A DNA stretch of 64,000 nucleotides from NCBI RefSeq assembly GCF_000307265.1, contig NZ_DF158898.1, positions 329,719-393,718 on the forward strand, given 5' to 3'. Of this stretch, positions 41,844-50,365 are shown piece by piece. This stretch comes from Oscillibacter ruminantium GH1. Its GTDB lineage: Bacteria > Bacillota > Clostridia > Oscillospirales > Oscillospiraceae. Below the pieces are notes generated by a model. That model was not told the DNA's origin. It did not search any database and saw only the letters and a list, made by a program, of their open reading frames with translations. The translations under genes were made by a program, and so were the position numbers. How positions within the stretch are numbered: the stretch's first letter is position 1; every line of letters begins with the position of its first letter.

Positions 41844-41877
41844 CCTCCCGCGCCCGGTTTTCAGGGCGTGGGAGGCT
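41844..41877 (-). terminator. Probable terminator after the cysteine desulfurase-like gene
   Basis: A 13-position GC stem (41844-41856 with 41865-41877, one G-T) lies ten bases past the stop codon. There is no long U tract. Confidence 0.5.
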
Positions 41878-41886
41878 TTGTCGAAA

Positions 41887-43023
41887 TCAGGCGGAAAGGC
41901 GCTTCAGAATTTCGGGGAGAGCAGTCAGCAATTGGCTTACCTCTTCTACCCGGTTGAACACGGAGAAACTGAGACGGACCGTTCCGCTTTCCAGCGTCCC
42001 AGCGGTGCGATGGGCCAAAGGCGCGCAGTGCATTCCGGCGCGAACCGCGTAACCTTCCTCCGCCAGAGCGTTGCCCACCAGCTCGGAATCCAGTCCCTCT
42101 GGGACGAAGCTGAGAACACCGGTCTGGGAGAACAGATCCCGCCGTGCGCACACACTGATGCCGGGAATCTGCCGCAATCCCTCGGACGCACGCAGAGCCA
42201 GCTGCCGCTCGTGCATACAGATGGTGTCCTCTCCCAGTCTGCGGACAAAGCGGACGCCTTCCAGCAGCCCCGCAATGCCCGGCACATTGTGGGTTCCGGC
42301 CTCCAGCCGGTCCGGCAGGAACTCCGGCATATCCTGCTGGAGCGATACGCTGCCGGTACCGCCTTCTATCAGGGGACTTGTCTCTGTCTTTTCGCAGCAG
42401 AGCAGAACGCCGGTACCTTGTGGGCCATAAAGTCCTTTGTGGCCCGGCATCGCAATGAATGCAGCCCCCAGTGCCGTCATATCCAGCGGCAGCATTCCGG
42501 CAGACTGGGATGCATCGATGATAAAGGGGACGTCATTTTTCCGGCAGATGGCGGCTATGGCCTCCACCGGCTGAACAGCTCCGAAAACGTTGGACACATG
42601 GGTACAGATTACCGCGTCGATATCCGGCGTAATCTCCTTTTCAAATGCCTCCACCGTCATGTCTGGCTGGAACAACGGCGCGCTCGCCACGCGAATATCC
42701 GCGCCCAACGCCGCCAGCGGACGGGTGACGGCGTTATGCTCATATCCGGAGATTACAACCTTTCCCCCGTAGGGGACCAGACTTTTAATGGCGATATTCA
42801 GTCCGTGGGTAGCGTTCATGGTGAACACCACCCGCTCCGGCTCCGATACGTGAAAAAGCTCGGCCAGTTCTGTGCGGCAGGAGAACAGTGTTTCCGCCGC
42901 CCGCATGGCTTCGGGATAGCCACCCCGTCCGGGAGAACTCATCTCCCGCAGGGCCGTCTCCATCGCGCGGCCCACCGCCACTGGTTTTTGGAAGCTGGTG
43001 GCCGCGCTGTCCAGATAGATCAT
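41887..43023 (-). CDS. Cysteine desulfurase-family aminotransferase class V
   Basis: This 378-residue PLP enzyme has the Lys that binds PLP in PGHKGLYGPQGTG and the C-terminal Cys loop (RAGMHCAPLAH) that would carry persulfide. It matches the subfamily that lies apart from iscU/sufU operons. The ATG at 43023 follows GAGGAGG. The gene just upstream encodes DUF3343, a small carrier often found with selenium or sulfur relay proteins, so sulfur or selenium delivery is a reasonable inference. Confidence 0.85.
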   Translation of the reverse strand: MIYLDSAATSFQKPVAVGRAMETALREMSSPGRGGYPEAMRAAETLFSCRTELAELFHVSEPERVVFTMNATHGLNIAIKSLVPYGGKVVISGYEHNAVTRPLAALGADIRVASAPLFQPDMTVEAFEKEITPDIDAVICTHVSNVFGAVQPVEAIAAICRKNDVPFIIDASQSAGMLPLDMTALGAAFIAMPGHKGLYGPQGTGVLLCCEKTETSPLIEGGTGSVSLQQDMPEFLPDRLEAGTHNVPGIAGLLEGVRFVRRLGEDTICMHERQLALRASEGLRQIPGISVCARRDLFSQTGVLSFVPEGLDSELVGNALAEEGYAVRAGMHCAPLAHRTAGTLESGTVRLSFSVFNRVEEVSQLLTALPEILKRLSA

Positions 43024-43085
43024 AGTCAACCTCCTCATAAATTTTTAAGCAGGGGCCGCCATTCCAAATTCAGGCGGTCTCCGTA

Positions 43086-43108
43086 GCCCGGCGGCAATGC
43101 CGCCGGGC
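43086..43108 (-). repeat. GC hairpin between DUF3343 and desulfurase genes
   Basis: A perfect 10-bp stem (43086-43095 with 43099-43108) has no T tract. It may be an mRNA-stabilising or processing hairpin. Confidence 0.5.
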
Positions 43109-43113
43109 CGGGT

Positions 43114-43371
43114 TTACAGGGGCACTTCCACGTACTTTCCGTGTTGAAGCAGATATAGTTTCGTAGGGTAAAATCCCGCGCCGCGAAGAATCGCCAACGC
43201 GGGACGCACCACCCCACCGGTCAACTCCACAGCATACGCGCAGCCCCGGTCGCTCAATTCCCGGGGCGCGCGGAAGATGCGCGTCCGGATACCCGCTGCT
43301 GTCAGCACTCTCTCCATCCGTTGGGCGTAGGTCACAGAACGGGCGATAATCCAGTATTGTTCCACGGACAC
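43114..43371 (-). CDS. DUF3343 putative Se/S carrier protein
   Basis: The 85-residue protein (starting MSVEQYWIIARSVTYAQRM) fits DUF3343, small proteins that pair with selenium/sulfur metabolism genes. One Cys (DRGCAYAVEL) is in the position expected to carry the chalcogen. It lies 90 bp before the desulfurase-like gene and after the ispF terminator. Confidence 0.8.
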   Translation of the reverse strand: MSVEQYWIIARSVTYAQRMERVLTAAGIRTRIFRAPRELSDRGCAYAVELTGGVVRPALAILRGAGFYPTKLYLLQHGKYVEVPL

Positions 43372-43413
43372 TCCTCCTCTCCAAATATCTTATGCAAAGG
43401 ATCTAACGACGTG

Positions 43414-43445
43414 AAAAAAGAGATCCGTCCTCTCAGACGGATCTC
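43414..43445 (-). terminator. Terminator of carD-ispD-ispF
   Basis: A 10-bp stem (43420-43429 with 43436-43445) is followed on the minus strand by six T. Confidence 0.8.
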
Positions 43446-43458
43446 CAGTGAGCAATCT

Positions 43459-43941
43459 CTATTCCTTTTCCAGCAGCACCACGGCCTGCGCCGCCATACC
43501 GGAGCCGTCCCCCGTGAAGCCGAGGCCTTCCTCCGTGGTGGCCTTCACATTCACCTGTTCCCGATCCACACCCAAAGCGGCGGCCAGATTTTCCTCCATC
43601 CGCTCCCGGTACGGGGCGATTTTCGGGCGCTGGGCAATCAGCGCGGCATCCACATTAACAACCGCGAAACCCCGCTCCCTCAAAAGTGCCGCAACCCTGC
43701 GCAAAAGATCAAGGCTGTCTGCCCCTGCGTACTGCGGATCGGTATCGGGAAACAGCTTTCCGATATCCCCCAGCTTTGCCGCGCCTGACAGAGCGTCCAT
43801 CACTGCGTGGGTCAGCACATCCGCGTCGGAATGGCCCAGCAGCCCTATTTCCCAAGGGATTTCCACGCCGCCCAAAATCAGCTTTCGTCCCTCTGTCAGC
43901 CGATGGACATCGTAGCCCTGTCCAATTCGCAGCCTTGTCAT
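43459..43941 (-). CDS. ispF: 2-C-methyl-D-erythritol 2,4-cyclodiphosphate synthase
   Basis: This is the fifth enzyme of the MEP isoprenoid pathway. The 160-residue protein has the zinc site GYDVHRL and [17 protein letters not shown]. It overlaps ispD by four bases; the two act nearly in sequence. Confidence 0.96.
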   Translation of the reverse strand: MTRLRIGQGYDVHRLTEGRKLILGGVEIPWEIGLLGHSDADVLTHAVMDALSGAAKLGDIGKLFPDTDPQYAGADSLDLLRRVAALLRERGFAVVNVDAALIAQRPKIAPYRERMEENLAAALGVDREQVNVKATTEEGLGFTGDGSGMAAQAVVLLEKE

Positions 43942-44669
43942 ATCCGATCCTCTCTCGCGTCCAAAATCGCCTCCGCCACAATAAAATCCAGTGGTGTGGT
44001 GATCTTCAGGTTCTCTTCGTCGCCGTCAATCAAGTACACAGCCTTTCCCAGCCGCTCCACGGCGGAGCAGTCATCCGTCAACGCCGCGCCGGCTTCCAGC
44101 GCGGATTGAAGCGCCGCCTTCAATAGGTTTGCCTCAAACACCTGAGGCGTCTGCACAGCCATCAGCGCACTGCGGTCCAGCGTTTGCGTGACCAGCCCAT
44201 CTTGGACTGTCTTTACAGTGTCTTTCACGGGAATTGCCGGTGCCGCGGCATTGCACCGGGCCGCTTTTTCAATCACACCGTCAATCAGCTCCGGCGTGAC
44301 CAGTGGGCGGGCCCCGTCCTGCACCGCCAGAAGCTCCGTTTTCTCGTCCGCTTCCAGCGCCGCCAAAAGAACGGAGTGCTCCCGGGACTCACCACCCCGG
44401 ATCACCTTGGCGCACTTTGTAATTTCATATGTACGGCACAGATCGGAAAACGGCAGAATGTCCGTTTCCCGGGCGGCGACAACAATGGAGTCTACCCACT
44501 GCGCCTGCTGCAAAGCCATCAGCGTCCGAGCCAGAACGGGGACGCCGTCAAGCTCCTCCAGCAGCTTGTTGATGCCCTCTCCCATCCGGGAGGAGCTTCC
44601 CGCAGCGGCGACAATCGCCGTGCAAAAGGGGCGCTGTGCGTCCCTGAATTTATGAAAGAAACGGCCCAT
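43938..44669 (-). CDS. ispD: 2-C-methyl-D-erythritol 4-phosphate cytidylyltransferase
   Basis: This is the third enzyme of the MEP pathway. The 243-residue protein has the nucleotide-binding [19 protein letters not shown] and TDDCSAVE. The ATG at 44669 follows AAAGGGG; an upstream in-frame ATG lies inside carD. The first residues ([12 protein letters not shown]) are an added N-terminal extension. Confidence 0.94.
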   Translation of the reverse strand: MGRFFHKFRDAQRPFCTAIVAAAGSSSRMGEGINKLLEELDGVPVLARTLMALQQAQWVDSIVVAARETDILPFSDLCRTYEITKCAKVIRGGESREHSVLLAALEADEKTELLAVQDGARPLVTPELIDGVIEKAARCNAAAPAIPVKDTVKTVQDGLVTQTLDRSALMAVQTPQVFEANLLKAALQSALEAGAALTDDCSAVERLGKAVYLIDGDEENLKITTPLDFIVAEAILDAREDRI

Positions 44670-44694
44670 GCCGGTCCCCTTTCCTATGTCGGTT

Positions 44695-45174
44695 TTATCC
44701 TTCCATGGCTCCGTCAAGCCGCTGCTCCACCTGTTCGTAATTTCCGACTCCGGTAAGCACGATCTCGGAGATTAAAATCTGCTTGGCGTTGTGAAGCATC
44801 TTTCGCTCTCCGGTAGAAAGCCCCCGCTCTTTGTCCCTGCGTGTCAGACTCTTGATGACCCGGGCCAGTTCATAGAGATCCCCGCTTTTTAGCCGCTGAA
44901 GATTCTCCCGATAGCGCTTGTTCCAGTTGGTGTTGTTGTCGGTTTCCATAGTGGGGAGCGCATTGAGCATATCCTCCACCGTTTTTCGGTCCGACACAGG
45001 GCGAAGACCAATCACATCGCTGTTTGCCGTTGGGATTTTCAAAAGCAGGCCGCCCACCAGCATCTTGAAGACATAATAATCCTGCGCCGCACCGCCGATC
45101 TTTTCGTTGACGATACTGTCAATCACTCCGGCACCGTGCATGGGATGGACTACCATATCTCCGACACTGAACAT
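44695..45174 (-). CDS. carD: CarD family transcription regulator
   Basis: The 159-residue protein has an N-terminal RNA polymerase-interacting Tudor-like domain (MFSVGDMVVHPMHGAGVI) and a helical C-terminal DNA-binding domain. CarD stabilises open promoter complexes. AGGAGACTGAA precedes the ATG. It is the first gene before ispD-ispF, a common Clostridia arrangement. Confidence 0.94.
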   Translation of the reverse strand: MFSVGDMVVHPMHGAGVIDSIVNEKIGGAAQDYYVFKMLVGGLLLKIPTANSDVIGLRPVSDRKTVEDMLNALPTMETDNNTNWNKRYRENLQRLKSGDLYELARVIKSLTRRDKERGLSTGERKMLHNAKQILISEIVLTGVGNYEQVEQRLDGAMEG

Positions 45175-45241
45175 TTCAGTCTCCTTTCCTGCCCCTGTAT
45201 ATCTCCCCGTATTTGTTTAAATTTCAAAGAATCACAAATGA

Positions 45242-45270
45242 ATTATAGCACATTTTTATTGTTTTTACAA
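45242..45270 (-). promoter_or_regulatory. SigA promoter of carD-ispD-ispF
   Basis: TTGTAA (45265-45270) and TATAAT (45242-45247) on the minus strand are 17 bp apart. Confidence 0.65.
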
Positions 45271-45309
45271 GTATTTTCCAAAAAATGTTCTTTAAGAAGC
45301 AAGAAATAA

Positions 45310-45351
45310 CAAGAACCCGTCTTTCAAACAAACGTGAAAGACGGGTTCTTG
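45310..45351 (-). terminator. Terminator of the CoA-transferase gene
   Basis: A 16-bp stem (45310-45325 with 45336-45351) lies 15 bases past the stop codon. Confidence 0.75.
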
Positions 45352-45365
45352 AATAAAGAAGAATC

Positions 45366-46712
45366 TTATTTCTTGTTGGACTGACGCCAGATGTGCATTT
45401 TCTCTGCCTCAGCAATCAGCTGATCCCGGAACTGAGGATGGGCGATATTGATGATAGACTCTGCCCGTTGCCATGTGGACATACCCTTTACGTTCACCTT
45501 GCCGTACTCTGTAACCAGATAGTTCAGGTTTGTGCGGGTTGCGGTAACGATAGAGCCTTCCAACAGAGTAGGACGGATGCGGGATTTCAGCTCGCCGCTC
45601 TTCTTGTCCTTAAAGGCCGAGGAACAGCAGATGAAACTCTTGCCGCCCTTGGACAGGTATGCGCCCAAAACAAAGTCCTGCTGACCGCCCGCGCCGGAAA
45701 TATGGCCGGTACCGGAGGACTCGGAGGACACCTGTCCGAATAGGTCAATATCCACTGCGCCGTTAATAGAGATAAAGTTGGGAATCTGAGAGACGCGCGC
45801 CACGTCATTGACATAGTCCACCGGCGCAACCATGCACTCAGGGTTGCCATCCAGGAAGTCATAGAGTTTCCGGGTGCCGGCGGCGAACGCATAGGTCTGA
45901 CGGCCCTTGTCAAAGGGCTTGTGAATGCCGGTAATCTTGCCGGCCTTGGCCATATCTACGAACGCATCCACGTACATCTCCGTATGGATGCCCAGATCTT
46001 TCAGATCGGACTCAGCAATCATCTTGCCCACAGCGCCGGGCATGGAGCCAATTCCCAGCTGGAGGCAGGCCCCGTTGGGGATCTCCTCCATCACCAGCTT
46101 CGCAACAGCCATGTCTGTATCGCTGGGCTGCACAGGACCGCCCATCTCGTCCAGCGGCTTGTTGTCGCCTTCCACGATCATATCCACATCGTCGATGTGA
46201 ACGCAGTTTTCAAACCCGCCGAAGCAGTACGGCATGGAGGTGTTCACCTCCAGAATGATGCACTTGGCCCGCTCACAGGCAGCCTTCAGATGGGTTCCGT
46301 TGGGGCCGAAGTTGAACCAGCCATGGCTGTCCATGGGGCTAACCTGCATCATGAGAACGTCAATATCGTCCAGATTCTCCCGATAATAGCGGGGCAGCTC
46401 GGAATAGCGGATCGGGCAGTAAAATGCCAGCCCCTCCTTGATCATCTTCCGCTCAATGCCGCTCATGTGCCAGGAGTTCCATGTAAAGTGCTTCGCCGCA
46501 TCCGGTATGTCCGCAATGGCGGGACGGCGGGTCAGAATACCACCGCGAACCTTCACATCGGTCAGCTCGCCCATGCGCTTCGCCAACGCCTTGTCCAGAG
46601 CGTCCACCGTGCATACGCACCAGCCATAGTCCACCCAGTCTCCGGACTTAATGACCTTGACGGCCTCATCCGCCGTGGTCAGCTTCTGCTTGTATATCTC
46701 CTGATAGCTCAT
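45366..46712 (-). CDS. Butyryl-CoA:acetate CoA-transferase-like enzyme
   Basis: This 448-residue protein of the acetyl-CoA hydrolase/transferase family has the Gly-rich CoA-binding [13 protein letters not shown], the likely active-site Glu in GIHTEMYVD, and the GGQQDFV signature. In gut Oscillospiraceae, closely similar proteins perform the last step of butyrate formation. The related 4-hydroxybutyrate and propionyl-CoA transferases cannot be excluded by sequence alone. It has its own promoter (46770-46798) and terminator. Confidence 0.85.
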   Translation of the reverse strand: MSYQEIYKQKLTTADEAVKVIKSGDWVDYGWCVCTVDALDKALAKRMGELTDVKVRGGILTRRPAIADIPDAAKHFTWNSWHMSGIERKMIKEGLAFYCPIRYSELPRYYRENLDDIDVLMMQVSPMDSHGWFNFGPNGTHLKAACERAKCIILEVNTSMPYCFGGFENCVHIDDVDMIVEGDNKPLDEMGGPVQPSDTDMAVAKLVMEEIPNGACLQLGIGSMPGAVGKMIAESDLKDLGIHTEMYVDAFVDMAKAGKITGIHKPFDKGRQTYAFAAGTRKLYDFLDGNPECMVAPVDYVNDVARVSQIPNFISINGAVDIDLFGQVSSESSGTGHISGAGGQQDFVLGAYLSKGGKSFICCSSAFKDKKSGELKSRIRPTLLEGSIVTATRTNLNYLVTEYGKVNVKGMSTWQRAESIINIAHPQFRDQLIAEAEKMHIWRQSNKK

Positions 46713-47033
46713 GAAAAGTTCCTCCCCGTTTTTTCGTAGATACCAGCCTGTATTTGTAAGATTGTCAATATTGTAACATATTCATTTTTGAAATGCAATC
46801 CAATCTGTGGGATTTGTTGTCATTTTTCGCAGTGCGTTGTCAGACAACGCAAAACTGCATGAAAAGAAGAAGAAACACTGCTTAACCCCTGCTTTTATTC
46901 ATTAAAAAGCAGGAGGAAACCCGAGCAGCACCGCAGATCCTCGTCAGTTCCGCTTCAAACCCCGAAAATTTTCAGCAATTTGCCGAACGCCTTTTGATTG
47001 TTTTTTGACAAAACCCACAGCGCTTTACAAAAA
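46713..47033. other. Intergenic region with promoter and inverted repeats
   Basis: No gene is visible. Beside the CoA-transferase promoter there is an inverted repeat GCGTTGT/ACAACGC near 46840-46856 and a CCTGCTTTT/AAAAAGCAGG-type hairpin near 46887-46912. The first contains TTGT-N3-ACAA, loosely like a redox-regulator (Rex) half-site pair, but the fit is weak. Confidence 0.4.
46770..46798 (-). promoter_or_regulatory. SigA promoter of the CoA-transferase gene
   Basis: TTGCAT (46793-46798) and TACAAT (46770-46775) on the minus strand are 17 bp apart. Confidence 0.65.
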
Positions 47034-47065
47034 AGCGCTGAGAATGCTTTCGCATTCCCAGCGCT
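47026..47065 (-). terminator. Terminator of the ispH-rpsA operon
   Basis: A bulged stem (47034-47047 with 47052-47065, TTTC loop) is followed on the minus strand by six T. An alternative CAGCGCTTT/AAAAGCGCTG hairpin overlaps it. Confidence 0.75.
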
Positions 47066-47095
47066 CATGTTGCATATTAAACAGTGAAGGTCTGC

Positions 47096-49051
47096 TTACT
47101 CAGCATCGACGGGAGCATTTTCCTCAGCAGCAGGAGCCAGCAGCGCACGAATAGACAGGGAGATCTTCTTCTTCTCCTCGTCCACAGCGATGATCTCAGC
47201 ATCCACTTCCTGCCCCTCGCTCAACACGTCACCGGGCTTTTCAATGCGCCGGTCAGCGATCTGAGAGATGTGAATCAGGCCATCCACGCCGGGAACAACC
47301 TCGGCAAACGCGCCGAAGGTCATCAGCTTGACGATCCGAACAGTGGCCACATCGCCCACATGATACTTGCTCATAAACATATCCCAAGGATTGACGCTGC
47401 GATCCTTCACGCCCAGAGAGATCTTGTGCTTTTCGGGGTCAAAGGAAATGACATACACTTCCAGAGTGTCGCCCACCTTGCAGACCTCGGCGGGAGTCTT
47501 GATGCGGCTCCAGCTCAGCTCGGAGATATGAACCATTCCGTCCACGCCGCCGATGTCCACAAACACGCCGTAAGCGGTCATGGACTTCACGGTGCCGGTA
47601 TAGTGCTTACCGACCTCGATGCTGTTCCAAACTTCCTCCTGCGCAGCCTTGCGGGCCTCGTCCGCCACAGAACGAATGGAACCCACCACGCGGCGGCGGG
47701 CACGATTCACCTCGGTAACGCGCAGCTGAACCTTGGACTTGACCATGGTCTCCAGATCAGCGCCGCGGGGCATGCCGCTCTGAGAGGCGGGCACAAACAC
47801 GCGCACACCCTTGACAGAAACCACGATACCGCCCTTGTTGACCTCGGTAACGATGCCTTCCATAACGGTCTTGTCCTCAACGGCCTGCTCGATGTTCTCC
47901 CAGACCTTGACAGCGTCCAGACGCTTCTTAGACAGTTCGGCAAAGCCTTCCACGTCGTTGACGCGGACAATATAGGCCTCGATCTCGTCGCCAACCTTCA
48001 GAATCTCCTCAGGCTTGACATTGGGATCGTCGCTCAGCTCGCTGGACTTGATGTACGCGGCCTGCTTCGCGCCCACATCCACCTGAACCTCAGTGGGGCC
48101 AATGGCCGTGACGATGCCGGTTACCTTTTCCCCTGTATTTAAAGTCTTAAAAGATTGATTCAGCAGTTCCTCGAAGGATTCCTCGCCGTTTTCAGCGGTC
48201 TTGATTTCTTCACTCATCGTTGCATATACCTCCTTAATGATGCCCGCAGGCGTAGAGGCGCCGGCCGTAAGACCTGCAACAGAGCAACCATTGAAAAAAT
48301 CCGGCGAGAGCTCGTCCGCCTTCTCGATTTGAAGGACGCGCGGGCATCTCTCAATACAAATTTCCGTCAAATGTTTGGTGTTTGCACTTTTACGGTCTCC
48401 CACCACCACCATCGCGTCGACCTGTCCGGCAATGAATGCCGCCTCGGATTGACGCTTATGCGTAGCATTGCATATTGTATCAAATATTTTCGAGTTTGTA
48501 CACTCTTTTTTTAAGATTTTTGCAGAAGTTTCAAAAAGTTCACGAATACAGGTGGTCTGCGCCACCACGGTGACGGGAACCTCCCGCCGCCCGGAGTCCT
48601 CCGCCAGCCATGCCCAGACATCTTCCGGCCCGCTGAAAATCAGCGGATGGGAGCAATAGCTGGCCACGCCCAGAATCTCCGGGTGGTGCGGCTCGCCAAT
48701 AATGATACTCTGCCGTCCCTCCGCTTCCGCCTGCGCCACAAGGGATTGAATGCGCTGTACATTGGGGCAGGCCGCGCTGACGCAGTGAATATTCCGCGCC
48801 TCCAGTGCGGCGACCACCTCACGCCGCTCTCCATGAGAGCGGAGCACCACCGTCTCTCCTTCCCTCACGTCCTGAGGCACAGCGGCCTTTCGAACGCCCA
48901 AATCCTCCAGTTCCGCAATGACGTGGGTGTTGTGGATCAGATCGCCCAGCATGACGCAGCCGCCGCACTCTGCGGCGGTTTTTTTTGCCAACTCCACCGC
49001 GCGTTCGACCCCATAGCAGAATCCGGCGCTTTTTGCCAAAATCACTCGCAC
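47096..49051 (-). CDS. ispH: IspH (HMBPP reductase) fused to ribosomal protein S1
   Basis: The 651-residue frame is bifunctional. Residues 1-275 are IspH, the last MEP-pathway enzyme, with the Fe-S cysteines C12, C95 and C194. From M279 on there are four S1 RNA-binding domains. This fusion is known in Clostridia. The GTG start at 49051 has GGAGG nine bases upstream and overlaps the end of plsC; the frame's much longer upstream extension is plsC read out of frame. An internal start at M279 could also yield free S1, although I see no strong ribosome site there. Confidence 0.92.
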   Translation of the reverse strand: MRVILAKSAGFCYGVERAVELAKKTAAECGGCVMLGDLIHNTHVIAELEDLGVRKAAVPQDVREGETVVLRSHGERREVVAALEARNIHCVSAACPNVQRIQSLVAQAEAEGRQSIIIGEPHHPEILGVASYCSHPLIFSGPEDVWAWLAEDSGRREVPVTVVAQTTCIRELFETSAKILKKECTNSKIFDTICNATHKRQSEAAFIAGQVDAMVVVGDRKSANTKHLTEICIERCPRVLQIEKADELSPDFFNGCSVAGLTAGASTPAGIIKEVYATMSEEIKTAENGEESFEELLNQSFKTLNTGEKVTGIVTAIGPTEVQVDVGAKQAAYIKSSELSDDPNVKPEEILKVGDEIEAYIVRVNDVEGFAELSKKRLDAVKVWENIEQAVEDKTVMEGIVTEVNKGGIVVSVKGVRVFVPASQSGMPRGADLETMVKSKVQLRVTEVNRARRRVVGSIRSVADEARKAAQEEVWNSIEVGKHYTGTVKSMTAYGVFVDIGGVDGMVHISELSWSRIKTPAEVCKVGDTLEVYVISFDPEKHKISLGVKDRSVNPWDMFMSKYHVGDVATVRIVKLMTFGAFAEVVPGVDGLIHISQIADRRIEKPGDVLSEGQEVDAEIIAVDEEKKKISLSIRALLAPAAEENAPVDAE

Positions 49052-49683
49052 AGCGGTTTTCCTCCCACGGTCTGGCCGCCCAGTGCATAGGCCGCCGCCA
49101 AAACGCCGTCGGCAACCTGCTGAATCTCCTCCGCCGTGCCGTGCCGCCCGGTAATCTGGGGCTGATACGGTTCGCCGAAGATGATGCGAGTCTGATGGAA
49201 CAGTTTCTTCTCCCCATCTACGAACACCGGGATCAGCGTGGCTCCGGTGCGAATTCCGATCATGGCCACGCCGCCGTGTGCGTGGGGTGGAAGCCCATCG
49301 GCATAGCCCACGCCGTTGCGGATGGTGGTTCCTTCCGGAAACATCAGCAAATTGTCGCCCGACTTGATAGCCTGCATGGCGGTCTTGACGGATTGGATAT
49401 CGTTGTTCCCCCGGCTGACGGGGAACGCCCCCACTTTCCGTAAAATCCAGCCCAAGACCGGATTGTGGAACAGCTCTTCTTTCGCCATGATGTGCAGTCG
49501 GTAATTCACCGGCAGATTCAGCGCTATCAGCACCGGGTCCCAGTCGCTGGAGTGGTTGGGGCAGAGGAGTGCGCCGCCGGAAGGCAGCTTGTCCATCCCC
49601 TCCACACTCACCGGGTGGAGGAGGCCCGCAATTAGACCCACAAAATAGTAAATAAATACAAAAAAGCGATTCAACGGCTTCAT
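49042..49683 (-). CDS. plsC: 1-acyl-sn-glycerol-3-phosphate acyltransferase
   Basis: The membrane enzyme adds the second acyl chain to make phosphatidate. The 213-residue protein has an N-terminal membrane segment, the catalytic NHSSDWDP (NHx4D) and FPEGT. It overlaps cmk by four bases (ATGA) and ispH by ten, in the usual cmk-plsC-ispH order. Confidence 0.94.
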   Translation of the reverse strand: MKPLNRFFVFIYYFVGLIAGLLHPVSVEGMDKLPSGGALLCPNHSSDWDPVLIALNLPVNYRLHIMAKEELFHNPVLGWILRKVGAFPVSRGNNDIQSVKTAMQAIKSGDNLLMFPEGTTIRNGVGYADGLPPHAHGGVAMIGIRTGATLIPVFVDGEKKLFHQTRIIFGEPYQPQITGRHGTAEEIQQVADGVLAAAYALGGQTVGGKPLCE

Positions 49684-50354
49684 CCGATCTTCTCCTCAAT
49701 CACGCGCAGAAGAGCGGTCAGACTCTCCTCAAAATTCAGCGTCGTGGTGTCCACCACGACGGCGTCCTCCGCCTGCCGAAGCGGCGCGGCAGCGCGGTGT
49801 GTGTCGTCCCAGTCCCGCTGAACGATCTCACTGAGCACCTGATCCAGCGGCTCCGGCGTTCCCCGCTGCTGAAGCTCCAAGCACCGCCGCTTCGCCCGCA
49901 TCTCTGCCGAGGCAGTGAGAAAAATCTTTACGTCCGCGTCAGGCAGCACCACCGTACCGATGTCCCGTCCGTCCATCACCACGCTGTGCTTCCGGGCCAG
50001 CTCCCGCTGCATTTCCAGCAGGAACGCTCGAACACCCGCGTGGGCAGAGACAATGGAGGCGTATTTAGAAACTTCCGGCAGACGGATTTCTCTCGACACG
50101 TCCTCTCCGTTTAAAAACATGTGCTGCAAGCCGTCCTCGCCATAGCGCAGCTCCACCTCTGCCGACCGCAGCAACTCCAACACCTCCACCTCATCCTTTG
50201 GGTCCGCGCCTCTGCGCCGGACATAATAGCCCAAAGTCCGATAGATGGCCCCGGTGTCCACATACAAATATCCTTTTTCCTTCGCCAGCGCCCGGGCAAG
50301 GGTGCTTTTCCCCGCGCCGGAGGGTCCGTCGATGGCGATGCTTACGTTTTTCAT
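49680..50354 (-). CDS. cmk: Cytidylate kinase
   Basis: The enzyme phosphorylates CMP and dCMP. The 224-residue protein has P-loop GPSGAGKST and the CMP-binding MDGRDIGTVV. The ATG at 50354 is used because the open frame before it is the other-frame end of the flavoprotein gene and GGAGC-type spacing fits here. Confidence 0.95.
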   Translation of the reverse strand: MKNVSIAIDGPSGAGKSTLARALAKEKGYLYVDTGAIYRTLGYYVRRRGADPKDEVEVLELLRSAEVELRYGEDGLQHMFLNGEDVSREIRLPEVSKYASIVSAHAGVRAFLLEMQRELARKHSVVMDGRDIGTVVLPDADVKIFLTASAEMRAKRRCLELQQRGTPEPLDQVLSEIVQRDWDDTHRAAAPLRQAEDAVVVDTTTLNFEESLTALLRVIEEKIG

Positions 50355-50365
50355 TGGAATGCTCC

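Noticed and set aside
46836-46860. Possible Rex-type redox operator before the CoA-transferase gene
   Set aside because: Only TTGT-N3-ACAA matches. The usual TTGTTAA-N4-TTAACAA form is not present, so it is noted in the intergenic entry but not called.
49052-49699. Upstream extension of the IspH-S1 frame
   Set aside because: It is the out-of-frame reading of plsC and cmk, with no family similarity. The GTG at 49051 has a proper ribosome site.
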